The notes beneath the pieces are model-generated. The model searched no databases and was not told the DNA's origin. It worked only from the letters and a program-made list of their open reading frames with translations. From Zhihengliuella salsuginis (GTDB lineage Bacteria; Actinomycetota; Actinomycetes; Actinomycetales; Micrococcaceae): DNA of 64,000 bases. Shown here in pieces: positions 32,966 to 42,300 of this stretch (the first letter of the stretch is position 1; every line of letters starts with the position of its first letter). A program made the position numbers and the translations under genes. The stretch lies in the NCBI RefSeq assembly GCF_014651715.1, contig NZ_BMXK01000010.1, forward strand, positions 1 to 64,000, given 5' to 3'.

Positions 32966-33892
32966 TCACTTCCGGTTCAGGCGGCTCTCCGCCCAGACGC
33001 CGATGCCGACGACGACCGCGCCCGCGATCGCGAGCCCGATCACCGGCCCGAGGGTTCCGGGCTCGATCGGGACCACGTTGCGGGCCTCGTCCTGCCACGG
33101 CCACAGCGCGCGCAGGCCGCCGGCCATGAGCCCCGTGATGACCACCATGGTCACGTGGTGCCGTGTGCGCAGCAGGCGGCGCAGGCCCAGAATGATGAGG
33201 ACCCCGCCCGTGGCCGCGCCGACGAGGAAGAGGCCGAGGTAGCCGAGGTCGCGGTTGTTCACGGCCTCGAGCGTCGGCTCGTAGAGGCCCAGCGCGAGCA
33301 GGAGGAAGGAGCCGGACAGGCCCGGCAGGGCCAGCGCGCAGACTGCGATCGCGGCGCAGCCCATGATCGTCAGCGGGGTGATCTCCAGGGGTGCGGTCGG
33401 CAGGCTGACGGCGAACGCCGTCACGAGCGCCGCGACCGCGAGGTACAGCCAGTCGCGCATCCGCCAGTCGCCCGCCATCCGGATCGGGATGAGCAGGGAG
33501 ACCAGGACCATGCCGAAGAACGCGGCGCGCATCAGCACGGGGTGGTCCTCGACGAGGGACTCCATCACGCGGGACATCGTCAGGATCGCCGCGCCCATGC
33601 CGATGACCAGCGGGAGGACCAGCAGCCAGTCGACCTCGCGCAGGCGCTCCAGCCCGCGGCGGCGTACCGCCGCCCCGCGGAAGAGACCCGAGACGAGCAG
33701 GAAGAGTCCGGCGATCGCCGCCGAGGCCGACGCGATGAGGCGCTCGTAGATCATGACGACCAGGGCGACGGTGCCGCCGCTGACGCCGGGCATCACCTCG
33801 ACGGCGCCGATCAGGCCGCCGCGCAGCACGTTGGCCGCGACCTCGGGCACGGCGCGGCGCTTCACGGGGGGAGCCTGCTGGGTTGTGTTCAC
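32966..33892 (-). CDS. DUF368 membrane protein (PopT-type polyprenyl-phosphate translocase)
   Basis: 308 residues with about 8-9 transmembrane helices. The family hallmark GGLIGAVEVMPGVSGGTVALV (split as GAVEVMPGVSGGT, about 23-35) recurs later as ALALPGLSGSFLLLALG, the inverted repeat of the family. DUF368 members (PopT) were shown to recycle undecaprenyl phosphate across the membrane, serving peptidoglycan and polysaccharide synthesis. The GTG at 33892 is chosen for GAGGA just upstream. It follows fprA after 31 nt and is probably co-transcribed; that pairing has no obvious metabolic logic. Confidence 0.88.
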   Translation of the reverse strand: MNTTQQAPPVKRRAVPEVAANVLRGGLIGAVEVMPGVSGGTVALVVMIYERLIASASAAIAGLFLLVSGLFRGAAVRRRGLERLREVDWLLVLPLVIGMGAAILTMSRVMESLVEDHPVLMRAAFFGMVLVSLLIPIRMAGDWRMRDWLYLAVAALVTAFAVSLPTAPLEITPLTIMGCAAIAVCALALPGLSGSFLLLALGLYEPTLEAVNNRDLGYLGLFLVGAATGGVLIILGLRRLLRTRHHVTMVVITGLMAGGLRALWPWQDEARNVVPIEPGTLGPVIGLAIAGAVVVGIGVWAESRLNRK

Positions 33893-33923
33893 GTCGTCCT
33901 CGTCCTCGTCCAGTCGCTTCGCA

Positions 33924-35405
33924 TCAGGCGCCGGCGCCCGCCGCGCGCACGCTCTCGCTGGAGACACGGACCATCTCCTCGCGGGGAACCACCTTGATCC
34001 GCTCGCGGGTGATCTCTCCGGCGTCGGTCTGGAGCGCACCGGCCGCCTCCCCGAGCGAGCGCTCGTGGGCGTCGAGCGCGAGCCAGCCCTCCCACGTCGT
34101 GTACTCGACACCGCGGTCGGCCAGGAACTCGAGGACCGCCTGCTCGCCGGGCTCCGACGCCGGCGGCAACTCGGTCCGGTCCTCGAGGAGGTTGCCGACC
34201 GTCTCCAGGGCGTCGCCCTTGGTGTGGCCGATGAGGCCGACCGGACCGCGCTTGATCCAGCCCGTCGTGTAGATGCCGGGCACCGTGGCGCCGTCCGCGT
34301 CCAGGACGCGGCCGCCATCGTTCACGACGACGCCGCGCTTGGCGTCGAACTCGAGTTCGGGCAGCTCGGAGCCGAAGTAGCCGATGGCGCGGTAGACGGC
34401 CTGCAGCGGGTACTCGACGATCTCGCCGGTGCCGCGGACGTTGGCCGTGCCGTCGAGTTCCTGGCGTTCGAACCTCATGCCGGCGACCTTCCCGTCCTCG
34501 CCCACGACCTCGACCGGGGAGTGCAGGAAGTGCAGGTGCAGGCGGCGGCTGGCCGGCTCGTGGTCCGGGTCCTCCTCGCGCTCGTCCTGCTCGACCATCC
34601 AGTTCGCCAGGGTGTTGACCATGGTCTTGACCTGGTTGTTGGTCTTGATGGCCTCGTCGGAGGCCTCGTCGAACTCGAAGTCCTCCGGGTAGAGCACGAT
34701 GTCGACGTCGCGGCTGTGCGAGAGCTCGCGCAGCTCCAGCGGGGTGAATTTGACCTGTGCCGGGCCGCGGCGTCCGAACACGTGCACGTCGGTGACGGGC
34801 GAGTTCTTCAGGCCGGCGTAGACGTTGTCGGGGATCTCGGTGGCCAGCAGGTCGTCCGCGTGCTTGGACAGGACGCGGGCGACGTCGAGCGCGACGTTGC
34901 CGTTGCCGATCACGGCGACCTCCTTCGCGTCGAGGGGCCACTCGCGCGGCACGTCCGGATGCCCGTCGTACCAGGAGACGAAGTCGGCGGCGCCGTAGGA
35001 CCCCTCGAGCTCGACGCCGGGGACGTCCATCGGCGCGTCCTTGATGGCGCCGGTCGCGAAGATCACGGCGTCGTACATGGCGCGGATGTCGGACAGCAGC
35101 AGGTCGCGGCCGTAGGTCACGTTGCCGATGAAGCGGATGTCCCCGCGGTCCAGCACCTTGTGCAGCGCCTTGACGATCCCCTTGATCCGCGGGTGGTCGG
35201 GCGCCACGCCGTAGCGGATCAGCCCGTAGGGCGCCGGGTAGGCGTCGAAGAGGTCGATCGAGACCTCGAAGTCGCGCTCGGCCTTGGTCAGGATGTCCGC
35301 TGCGTAGACGCCGGCGGGGCCGGCCCCGATGATGGCGACGCGCAGCGGGCGGTCTGCCGGGGCGGCGTCGGCCGCCGGAGTATCGACCTCGGCTGGGTTG
35401 GACAC
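33924..35405 (-). CDS. fprA: Ferredoxin/adrenodoxin-type NADP+ reductase FprA
   Basis: 493 residues. FAD-binding AIIGAGPAGVYAADIL (about 22-37), YGLIRYGVAPDHPRIKG, NADP-binding VIGNGNVALDVARVL, FGRRGPAQVKFTPLELREL, and the C-terminal GWIKRGPVGLIGHTKGDA. It passes electrons between NADPH and ferredoxin in the cytoplasm, typically for P450s or Fe-S metabolism. The GTG at 35405 has AAGGA 7 nt upstream; the frame is open further up without a start signal. The DUF368 gene follows after 31 nt. Confidence 0.94.
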   Translation of the reverse strand: MSNPAEVDTPAADAAPADRPLRVAIIGAGPAGVYAADILTKAERDFEVSIDLFDAYPAPYGLIRYGVAPDHPRIKGIVKALHKVLDRGDIRFIGNVTYGRDLLLSDIRAMYDAVIFATGAIKDAPMDVPGVELEGSYGAADFVSWYDGHPDVPREWPLDAKEVAVIGNGNVALDVARVLSKHADDLLATEIPDNVYAGLKNSPVTDVHVFGRRGPAQVKFTPLELRELSHSRDVDIVLYPEDFEFDEASDEAIKTNNQVKTMVNTLANWMVEQDEREEDPDHEPASRRLHLHFLHSPVEVVGEDGKVAGMRFERQELDGTANVRGTGEIVEYPLQAVYRAIGYFGSELPELEFDAKRGVVVNDGGRVLDADGATVPGIYTTGWIKRGPVGLIGHTKGDALETVGNLLEDRTELPPASEPGEQAVLEFLADRGVEYTTWEGWLALDAHERSLGEAAGALQTDAGEITRERIKVVPREEMVRVSSESVRAAGAGA

Positions 35406-35552
35406 GTGGTTTCCTTCCGGAAGGGTTCGCGGGCACGCGGGTGGATTTAGCGCACGGCTACCTAGTCTAATTGCCAGTACGACTGCGTCCACACCAACGT
35501 GCCCGCGCTCACCTTTCCGGCCGGCGGAGGGGCCCCGCGATGGCCCCGCCCC

Positions 35553-35574
35553 GTCTGCAGTGGCTCCTGCAGAC
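35553..35574 (-). terminator. Hairpin after the WXG100-like gene
   Basis: GTCTGCAG and CTGCAGAC around a 6-nt loop, 12 nt past the stop at 35587. No T tract. The interval 35406-35552 holds no gene. Confidence 0.4.
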
Positions 35575-35586
35575 GAGGGCAGCGCA

Positions 35587-35898
35587 TCAGATGCTGTCGA
35601 TGATGTTCCCGACCTTGCGGCCGGTGCTGGTCGCCGTGACCTGGTTCTGCTCCAGCAGCCTGCGGACCCGCTGCACCAACGCAAGCGTGTCCTGACCGGC
35701 GGAGACCCACGCCTTCTCCTTGGCGTCGTAGCCCTCGCGGTTGTTGGCGTCCTCCCAGTTGTCCTGGACGAACTTCGCCTGCTGCTCGCGGTCGCCGATG
35801 ATCGTCTCGATCCGTCCGGCGATGCGCAGCACGGTCGCCTCCATCTGCCCCGCGCTGGCCGTATCGAACTGAATGACGTCGCTGTTGCCCTTGCTCAT
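35587..35898 (-). CDS. WXG100/ESAT-6-like protein with WED turn
   Basis: 103 residues, predicted helix-turn-helix, no signal peptide, the size of WXG100 proteins. The central turn reads FVQDNWEDANNREGYDA, so the WXG position is W-E-D, followed by a conserved-looking Y. The C-terminal helix ends RKVGNIIDSI. Such proteins are substrates and structural partners of type VII secretion and form antiparallel dimers. It is the second gene after the 117-residue homologue (57-nt gap) and both face away from eccD/eccC. Assignment rests on size, fold pattern and context. Confidence 0.75.
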   Translation of the reverse strand: MSKGNSDVIQFDTASAGQMEATVLRIAGRIETIIGDREQQAKFVQDNWEDANNREGYDAKEKAWVSAGQDTLALVQRVRRLLEQNQVTATSTGRKVGNIIDSI

Positions 35899-35955
35899 GA
35901 TCCTGTGTCCTTTGCCTGGTGTCTGAGGTTCGCTGATCCGCTGTGCCCGGAGGGC

Positions 35956-36309
35956 CTAGCGGCCGCCCAAGTTGAAGCCGGTGCTGCCCGAGGCGGCTGC
36001 GGCCACGGATGCGGCATCGCGCCCCTCGCTCTCCATCTCGGAATCCATGTCCAGGTACGCCTTCGCGGCGTCGGCCTGTCCGGCGGAGATGGAGGCCAGC
36101 GCGTGGATCAGCTCGCCCTGGACGCGGGTGCCCTCGTTGATGACGCGGGTGAACTCGGCTGCCGCGGAGCCCTTGAAGGTCGTCTGCAGCTCCTCGACGC
36201 CGTCGAGCATCTCCTCCACGAGCTTCACGAGGGTGAGGCCGGAGTCTTCCGACTGCTTGGATGCATCGCCCACGGAAGCGACACTCATTTTTCCCTTGAA
36301 ATCGTTCAT
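35956..36309 (-). CDS. WXG100-like protein with FKG turn
   Basis: 117 residues in two helical halves joined by LQTTFKGSAAAEFTRV, where WXG is replaced by F-K-G. The N-terminal MNDFKGKMSVASVGDASKQS repeats FKG by chance or design. The C-terminal part is Ala/Ser-rich and ends GFNLGGR. GAGGAG lies 7 nt before the ATG at 36309; the longer frame lacks a ribosome site. It is the first gene of a two-gene unit with the WED protein and probably its dimer partner in the type VII system encoded divergently. Confidence 0.7.
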   Translation of the reverse strand: MNDFKGKMSVASVGDASKQSEDSGLTLVKLVEEMLDGVEELQTTFKGSAAAEFTRVINEGTRVQGELIHALASISAGQADAAKAYLDMDSEMESEGRDAASVAAAASGSTGFNLGGR

Positions 36310-36387
36310 GGGGGTCTCCTCTAGGTTCGTTCGGCGGCGGACCCGCTGCGGGTGCCTCGCCGGTGCCCGCCTGCCGGGCTTATATCC

Positions 36388-36416
36388 ATCCAACGGCGCA
36401 ACGGACCGCGGGTCAA
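36388..36416 (-). promoter_or_regulatory. Promoter of the WXG100-like gene pair
   Basis: On the minus strand, TTGACC (36416-36411), 17 bp, TTGGAT (36393-36388), about 80 nt before the start codon. The remaining part of the 232-bp divergent gap (36417-36541) shows no clear plus-strand promoter. Confidence 0.5.
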
Positions 36417-36541
36417 GGGCGGAGGATGGGGAGAACTACCCATATCGGGCGAAATCTGCGGCACACGGGCCCCCTACCTGACATGATGGACTGGAGCGAA
36501 CACGCCGTTTCCATCACGCCGGACGCATCGGGGAGGACTGA

Positions 36542-36820
36542 ATGTCATCGGAGTTCGACGCACAACTCATCGAATCCGTCTCGGTCCGCCGCGCCCGGTT
36601 GACGGACGCGCTGCTCTTCGGGAGCAACCCGACCGAGCGCCGCTGGAAGTCGCCCCTGAAGCTCTTCCTCGTCAGCATCGTGATCGCCGCCCTCGTCGCG
36701 GCGGTCTGCGTGGGCGTCTCGTTCATCACCAATATCTTCGAGCAACAGGCCGCGGAGAAGGAGAAACTCCGCGCCGCCGTCGTCCTCGTCGTCGACATCG
36801 AAGCACGCGCGGAGGCCTAA
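36542..36820 (+). CDS. Small single-pass membrane protein of the type VII locus
   Basis: 92 residues. A basic cytoplasmic N-terminus (VRRARLTDALLFGSNPTERRWKS) precedes one transmembrane helix (about 42-62), then a charged helix EQQAAEKEKLRAAVV. GGGAGGA lies 4-5 nt before the ATG. It is followed after 7 nt by eccD, so it belongs to the secretion operon. The topology (N-in, single helix, short outside part) recalls the membrane anchor portion of EccB or EccE, but it is far too short for either and no homology is claimed. It may be a reduced core component. Confidence 0.65.
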   Translation: MSSEFDAQLIESVSVRRARLTDALLFGSNPTERRWKSPLKLFLVSIVIAALVAAVCVGVSFITNIFEQQAAEKEKLRAAVVLVVDIEARAEA

Positions 36821-36827
36821 CGAGAAC

Positions 36828-38186
36828 ATGAGTCAAGCGATCGCCACGACCCCCTACACCCGCGTCACCCTGGCCGGCGAGCGCCGCCGCCTCGACCTCC
36901 TGCTGCCGTCGACGGCCGAGGTCGGGACGCTGATGCCGCAGATCCTCCGGCTGCTGGGCGACACCCCCGGCGAGCGGGTGGCCTCGAAGGTCCTGCTCAC
37001 CGACACCGGCGAGCCCCTGCCGGCCGGCTCGACGCTGGCCGCCGCTGGCATCGTCGACGGATCGACGCTGAGCCTGTTCAGCAACCACCAGGCGCCCCCG
37101 CCGGCCGTCGTCTACGACGTGACGGACGCCGTCGTGGGCGAGGCCGAGGCCGTCGGCGGCGGGTGGACGGAACGCCACGTCGTCATCGGGTCGGGCGTCG
37201 CCGCCGGGATCGCTGCAGTCTTCGGATTATGGTTGCTGACGAGCGAGTATGCCGCAGAGCGCATGTGGTGGATCCTGCTCGCGTGCGGCCTCGGCCTGCT
37301 CGGCGCCGGTGCCGCCCTGGTGGCCGCCTCGCGGCCCGTCGCCGCGACCCTGCAGGTCACCGGGGCCGCCCTGGCCGTCGTGGGCCTGTGGCACTGGGAG
37401 AAGCTGCCCGGCTACGGTCTCGCGATGCTGGCGGCCGTCGTCGTCGTGGCGCTGATCGCGGCGCTCGCGGGCGTCTCCGACCGGCCCGGATCCGTCCTCA
37501 CCACGGCGGGCGTGGCGGGCGCGCTCACAGCCGTCTGGGCGGGCGCCTACCCGCTCGCGGCCTGGGCGACCACCGACGCCGTCCCGGCGGCACCGGCCGT
37601 CGCGGCCATCGGGGCGCTGGGCTCGGTCGTCGTGCTCGGCCTGCTCCCCTCGATCGCCCTGACGGCCTCCGGGCTCGCCGGACTGGACGACGACCGCGCC
37701 GAGGGCGCGACGATCCTGCGGTACGACGCCGTCGCCGCCATCCACGGCGCCCACTCGGCGCTGCGCTACTCGACGGTCGCCGCCGCCGCCTCGGCGGGCG
37801 TCGGCCTCTGGCTGCTGGCGGAGTCCGAGCGGCCCGAGTGGACGATGCCCCTGCTGCTCTGCCTCACCGTCGCGACCGTCCTGCGGGCGCGGGCCTTCCC
37901 GCTGGCCGTCGAGCGGTACAGCCTCTATGCGGCGGGTGCCGCCGGCGTCGTCTCCGGGTGCCTGCACCTCGTCGACGTCGTCGGCCCCCTCTCGTGGATC
38001 GTCGCGGCGGGCCTGCTCGTTGCCGCGGTCGGCGCCGGTCTGGGGCTCACGGTCCGCTTCCCCGACCACGTGCAGGCCCGGCTGCGGCAGATCGGCGGTC
38101 GGATCGAGTCGCTCGCGGTCGTCGCGACGATCCCGTTGATCGTCGGCTACTGCGGCGTCTTCTCCCTGCTGTTGAAGTCCTTCTAG
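36828..38186 (+). CDS. eccD: Type VII secretion membrane protein EccD
   Basis: 452 residues. The N-terminal ~85 residues form a ubiquitin/YukD-like domain (YTRVTLAGERRRLDLLLPS, GSTLAAAGIVDGSTLSLF), followed by eleven or so transmembrane helices (about 115-450). This is the EccD layout of actinobacterial ESX systems, where EccD forms the bulk of the inner-membrane pore. Four of the membrane helices are very Ala/Val-rich. It follows the small membrane protein gene by 7 nt and precedes the MinD-like gene by 19 nt, giving one operon. Confidence 0.9.
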   Translation: MSQAIATTPYTRVTLAGERRRLDLLLPSTAEVGTLMPQILRLLGDTPGERVASKVLLTDTGEPLPAGSTLAAAGIVDGSTLSLFSNHQAPPPAVVYDVTDAVVGEAEAVGGGWTERHVVIGSGVAAGIAAVFGLWLLTSEYAAERMWWILLACGLGLLGAGAALVAASRPVAATLQVTGAALAVVGLWHWEKLPGYGLAMLAAVVVVALIAALAGVSDRPGSVLTTAGVAGALTAVWAGAYPLAAWATTDAVPAAPAVAAIGALGSVVVLGLLPSIALTASGLAGLDDDRAEGATILRYDAVAAIHGAHSALRYSTVAAAASAGVGLWLLAESERPEWTMPLLLCLTVATVLRARAFPLAVERYSLYAAGAAGVVSGCLHLVDVVGPLSWIVAAGLLVAAVGAGLGLTVRFPDHVQARLRQIGGRIESLAVVATIPLIVGYCGVFSLLLKSF

Positions 38187-38205
38187 AGACGAGGAAGCGA
38201 TCCCC

Positions 38206-39330
38206 ATGTCGACGAACGACTCCCGTTCAACACCCGAGCCGGCGCAGGAGGCGCGCGTCGTGGATCCGTGGGCGCCGGCCCCGGGACGCGGCGCACGCCG
38301 CGACCGGGACACGGGGCGCCGGGGCGCCGCGCCGAGCCGGCCGGCACCGTCGCCCGGCGGTCGGGTGGACCCTGCGGTCGGGCAGGCCCTGAGCTTCGAC
38401 CTGCTCCGCCTCTCGCACGTCTCCGGCGCCTCGGGCGGCTTCGCGCGGACCCTGCGCAGGATCTTCGGCTCGGACCAGTCCGCCGCGGAGCTCGCCGCCT
38501 CCGCGGCGGAGGCCCAGGCACCCGTCTCGACCGGTCGCCGCATCGCCGTCTTCTCGACGCGCGGCGGGGCCGGCACGACGACGGCCGCCGCCCTGCTCGC
38601 CCGTCTCTACGCGGCGGTCCGCCAGGACACGGTCGCGGCCCTCGACCTCGCGATCGGGCACGGCACGCTCGGCCTGCGCCTCGGCGTGGACGACCGTGCA
38701 GGATCGGGCGGCGCCGCGACCTTCGCCCACCTGGTGCCCGAGACGACCGGCGGGCGGCTGCCGAGCGCGGAGGACATGCGCTCGATGCTCGCCCCGGTCC
38801 GCGACAACCTGCTCGCCACGGCCAGCGCCCCGGCCGCGGACGGACCGCCGCCGGCCGGGTCGCTCGTCCGCGAAACCTGCGCCAGCGTCTCCCGCTACTT
38901 CCCCCTCACCGTCCTGGACTGCCCGGCGGGCGTGAACCAGCCGACGACGGCCGCCGCCCTCGCGGACGCCCACGCCGTGGTCTGGGTGGTCCCGGCGACG
39001 ATGAGCGGGATCGAGGACGCCCTCGCGCAGCTCTCCGGCCCGTACCTGCGCCAGCTCGTCGCGGCCGGCCGCGTCGTCGTCGTGGTCACGCAGCTGGACC
39101 GCGGGGCCCCGCTGTCCGCCGCGGCGCAGGCCGCCCGGCTCACCGCCCTCGGCTACGAGGCGCACGCGCTGGACTACGACGCCCACCTGGCCGCGGGCGC
39201 CCGCCTGGGGCTCGCCCGGCTCGGCCCGCAGCGGCGCATGGGGGTCGCCCACCTCGCCGGGCGCGTGCTCACGGTGGCCAATGCGGCGCAGGCCCCCCTC
39301 GGGACCTCGAGCGCGGGCGGGCGCCGATGA
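38206..39330 (+). CDS. EspI/MinD-like ATPase of the type VII locus
   Basis: 374 residues. The first ~60 residues are Pro/Arg-rich and disordered, followed by an EspI-like linker. The P-loop ATPase domain begins RRIAVFSTRGGAGTTTAAAL, with a Walker A (TRGGAGTTT) that lacks both the deviant N-terminal and the canonical lysine of MinD proteins. LDLAIGHGTLGLRLG follows as the switch I region. ATP binding may be altered or lost. The stop overlaps the eccC start (ATGA), so the two proteins are made together. A regulatory or scaffold role in secretion is likely; the cognate-looking gene at 3009 keeps KT in its P-loop. Confidence 0.8.
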   Translation: MSTNDSRSTPEPAQEARVVDPWAPAPGRGARRDRDTGRRGAAPSRPAPSPGGRVDPAVGQALSFDLLRLSHVSGASGGFARTLRRIFGSDQSAAELAASAAEAQAPVSTGRRIAVFSTRGGAGTTTAAALLARLYAAVRQDTVAALDLAIGHGTLGLRLGVDDRAGSGGAATFAHLVPETTGGRLPSAEDMRSMLAPVRDNLLATASAPAADGPPPAGSLVRETCASVSRYFPLTVLDCPAGVNQPTTAAALADAHAVVWVVPATMSGIEDALAQLSGPYLRQLVAAGRVVVVVTQLDRGAPLSAAAQAARLTALGYEAHALDYDAHLAAGARLGLARLGPQRRMGVAHLAGRVLTVANAAQAPLGTSSAGGRR

Positions 39331-42300
39331 GTCAGCGCATCATCCACCGGCCGGCCCGCACGACACCGCCGCTGCGGGAGTTCCGCCCGTTCTCGATCGA
39401 CGCCCCGCCGCCCGTCGAGGGGGAGGCGCAGGGCATGAACCTCATGGCCATCGTGCCGATGCTCGGCGGCGCCGTCTCCATGACCGTGATGATGATGTTC
39501 CGGAACTCGCCGTTCGCGGCCGTCGGGGCCATGATGATGGTCCTGACCGTCGTCGTGGGCATCGCCATGATGTTCTCCCAGCGCGGCAAGCAGCAGAAGC
39601 AGCGGCGCCAGGCCCGCGACCTCTACCTGCGCTACCTCGAGCGGACACGCGTGAAGCTCCGCGCCGACGAGCAGGAGGCCCTCGCCACGGCGCGGGTGGC
39701 CAGCCCGGACCCGGACGCGCTGTTCGACGTCGTCCGCGATCCCCTGCGGCTGTGGGAACGGCGCCGCTCGAGCGAGGACTTCCTCGACGTCCGGCTCGGC
39801 ACGGGCGAGCGCCCCTGCCGTCCCGTCGCGGTCGCGGACGCCTCCTCCCCCGGCCAGCTGGAGGACGCATTCATGGCGGCCGAGGCCGAGATCCTGCGCC
39901 GGCGCTACGAGAAGAGCCCGTCCATGCCGGTGGCGGTCCCGCTCGACGCCGTCGGCAACGTGTCGGTGGTCGGTTCGCGCGAGTTCGCTCTGGCGGTCGC
40001 CCGCAACCTCATCGTCTCCTCGACCGCCCTGCACTCCCCCGAGGACCTCGAGCTGGGGCTCGCGGTGCCGCGCAGCGCCGAGGACGACTGGTCGTGGGCG
40101 CAGTGGCTCCCCCACCTCGCCGACCAGCGTCAGGCCACGGAGACCGGCCCCGTGCGGCGCATCGGCCGCAGCCTCGACGACCTGGCCGACGTCATGGCCG
40201 CCGACATGCAGCACCGGACGAAGATCGCCGCCGAGGCGCGCAAGTCCGAATCCGGCGCGCTGTCCGTGCTCTCGCGCCTCCTGATCGTCTCGGACGGCTA
40301 CGGCACCCAGGCCGAGGACTTCCCGCTGGCCGACCGGTACCTGGCGCCGCAGGGCATCGGGATGACCGTCGTGCACCTGGTCGGCCGGCGCGGCGACGAG
40401 CCCTCGGAGATCAGCATCCGCATCACGGAGACCGACGACGGATTCCGGATGGAGGACTACCGGCGGGACGCCGCCGCGCCCGCGACGACGCTCGGGCAGC
40501 TCGACGACCTGCCCGTCGCCACCGCCTCGGCCCTGTCCCGGGAGCTGGCCCCGCTGCGGCTCTCGGCCGATTCGCTCGAACACGGGGGCGGGGCCGAGGG
40601 CGCCGAGTCGTTCATCGGGATGCTGGGCCTCACGCCCGCGCTCAGCCGCGAGGACGTCGAGCGCACGTGGCGGCCGCGGTCGGACGCCGACTTCCTGCGC
40701 GTCCCGCTCGGACCGGACGACCGCGGCCGGCCCGCGACTCTCGATCTGAAGGAGTCCGCCCAGTTCGGCATGGGCCCGCACGGGCTCTGCGTCGGGGCGA
40801 CCGGCTCCGGCAAATCCGAGATGCTGCGCTCGATGGTGTTCGGCCTGCTCGCCACGCACTCCCCCGACGTGCTGGCCATGGTCCTGATCGACTTCAAGGG
40901 CGGTGCGACGTTCGCGCCGTTCGAGGGCGCCCCGCAGGTCACGGGCATCATCACGAACCTCTCCGACGACCTCTCCCTGGTAGAGCGCGTCTACGCGAGC
41001 CTCAACGGCGAGATCCTCCGCCGCCAGGAGGTCCTCAAGGCCGCCGGCAACATCGCCAACATCACCGACTACCAGGTCCACCGGAACGAACGACTGGCGC
41101 GCGGCGAGCACATGGATCCGCTGCCGCACCTGGTGATCATCATCGACGAGTTCGGCGAGCTGCTCACCGCCCGCCCCGACTTCATCGACCTGTTCCTCTC
41201 CATCGGCCGCATCGGCCGCTCCATCGGCGTGCACCTGCTCCTGTCCTCGCAGCGCGTCGAGGGCGGGAAGCTCAAAGGGCTGGAGACGTACCTGTCCTAC
41301 CGGATCGGGCTGCGCACACTCTCCGAGTCCGAGTCCAAGACCGTGCTCGACACCGGCGACGCCTTCCACCTGCCGCCCGTGCCCGGCTACGGCTACCTGA
41401 AGGTCGACACGACCGTCTACACGCGTTTCAAGTCCGGCTACGTCTCGGGCCCCGTCGAGGCCGAGCAGACGCGGGACGACGAGCCCGCGGCCCCCGTGAG
41501 CGCCGACGTCGTCCCCCTGCGCTTCTTCGCCACCGACGACGCCGCCCCCGCGGACGGGGCCGACGGCGGCGCGCCGAAGAAGTCGGCGGCCAAGCGGACC
41601 ACCGGCCCCACCGTGATGTCCACCCTCATGGACACGCTGCGCACGTTCCCCCGCTCCGTGCAGGAGATCTGGCTGCCCCCGCTGCCCGCGGCCGTCACGC
41701 TGGACGCCAGCGTCGGCCAGGTGCGGCCGAGCGAGCACGGGCTGCGGCTCGAGCAGGGCGGCCGGCTCCGCGTTCCGATCGGGCTCCTCGACGACCCGGC
41801 CAAGCAGTGGCAGGGGTTGTGGGAGATCGACTTCGCCTCGGGCGGCGGCAACCTGATGATCGTCGGCGGCCCGCAGTCGGGGCGCAGCACGCTGCTGCGC
41901 ACGATCGTCGCCTCGCTCGCGCTCACCCACCGGCCCAGCGAGGTCGGCGTCTACGGCGTCGACCTGCTCGGCTCGTCGCTGCTGCCGCTGAACGGGCTGC
42001 CGCACGTCGGCGGCATCGCGATCCGCACCAACCGCGAAGTCGTCCGGCGCACGATCGAGGAGCTGCTCGGCATGCTGATGCACCGCGAGCAGCTCTTCGA
42101 GCACCGACAGATCGACTCGCTCGCCACCATGCGCCGCATGCACGCCGCCGGGAACCTGCCGGAGCTGCCCAGCGCCGACGTCTTCCTGCTCATCGACGGC
42201 TACGCCCAGATCAACGACGACTTCGACGAGATCTCCGACGCCGTCACCACGCTCATCATGCGCGGCAGCGGATACGGCATCCACATCGTCGCCACCCTCA

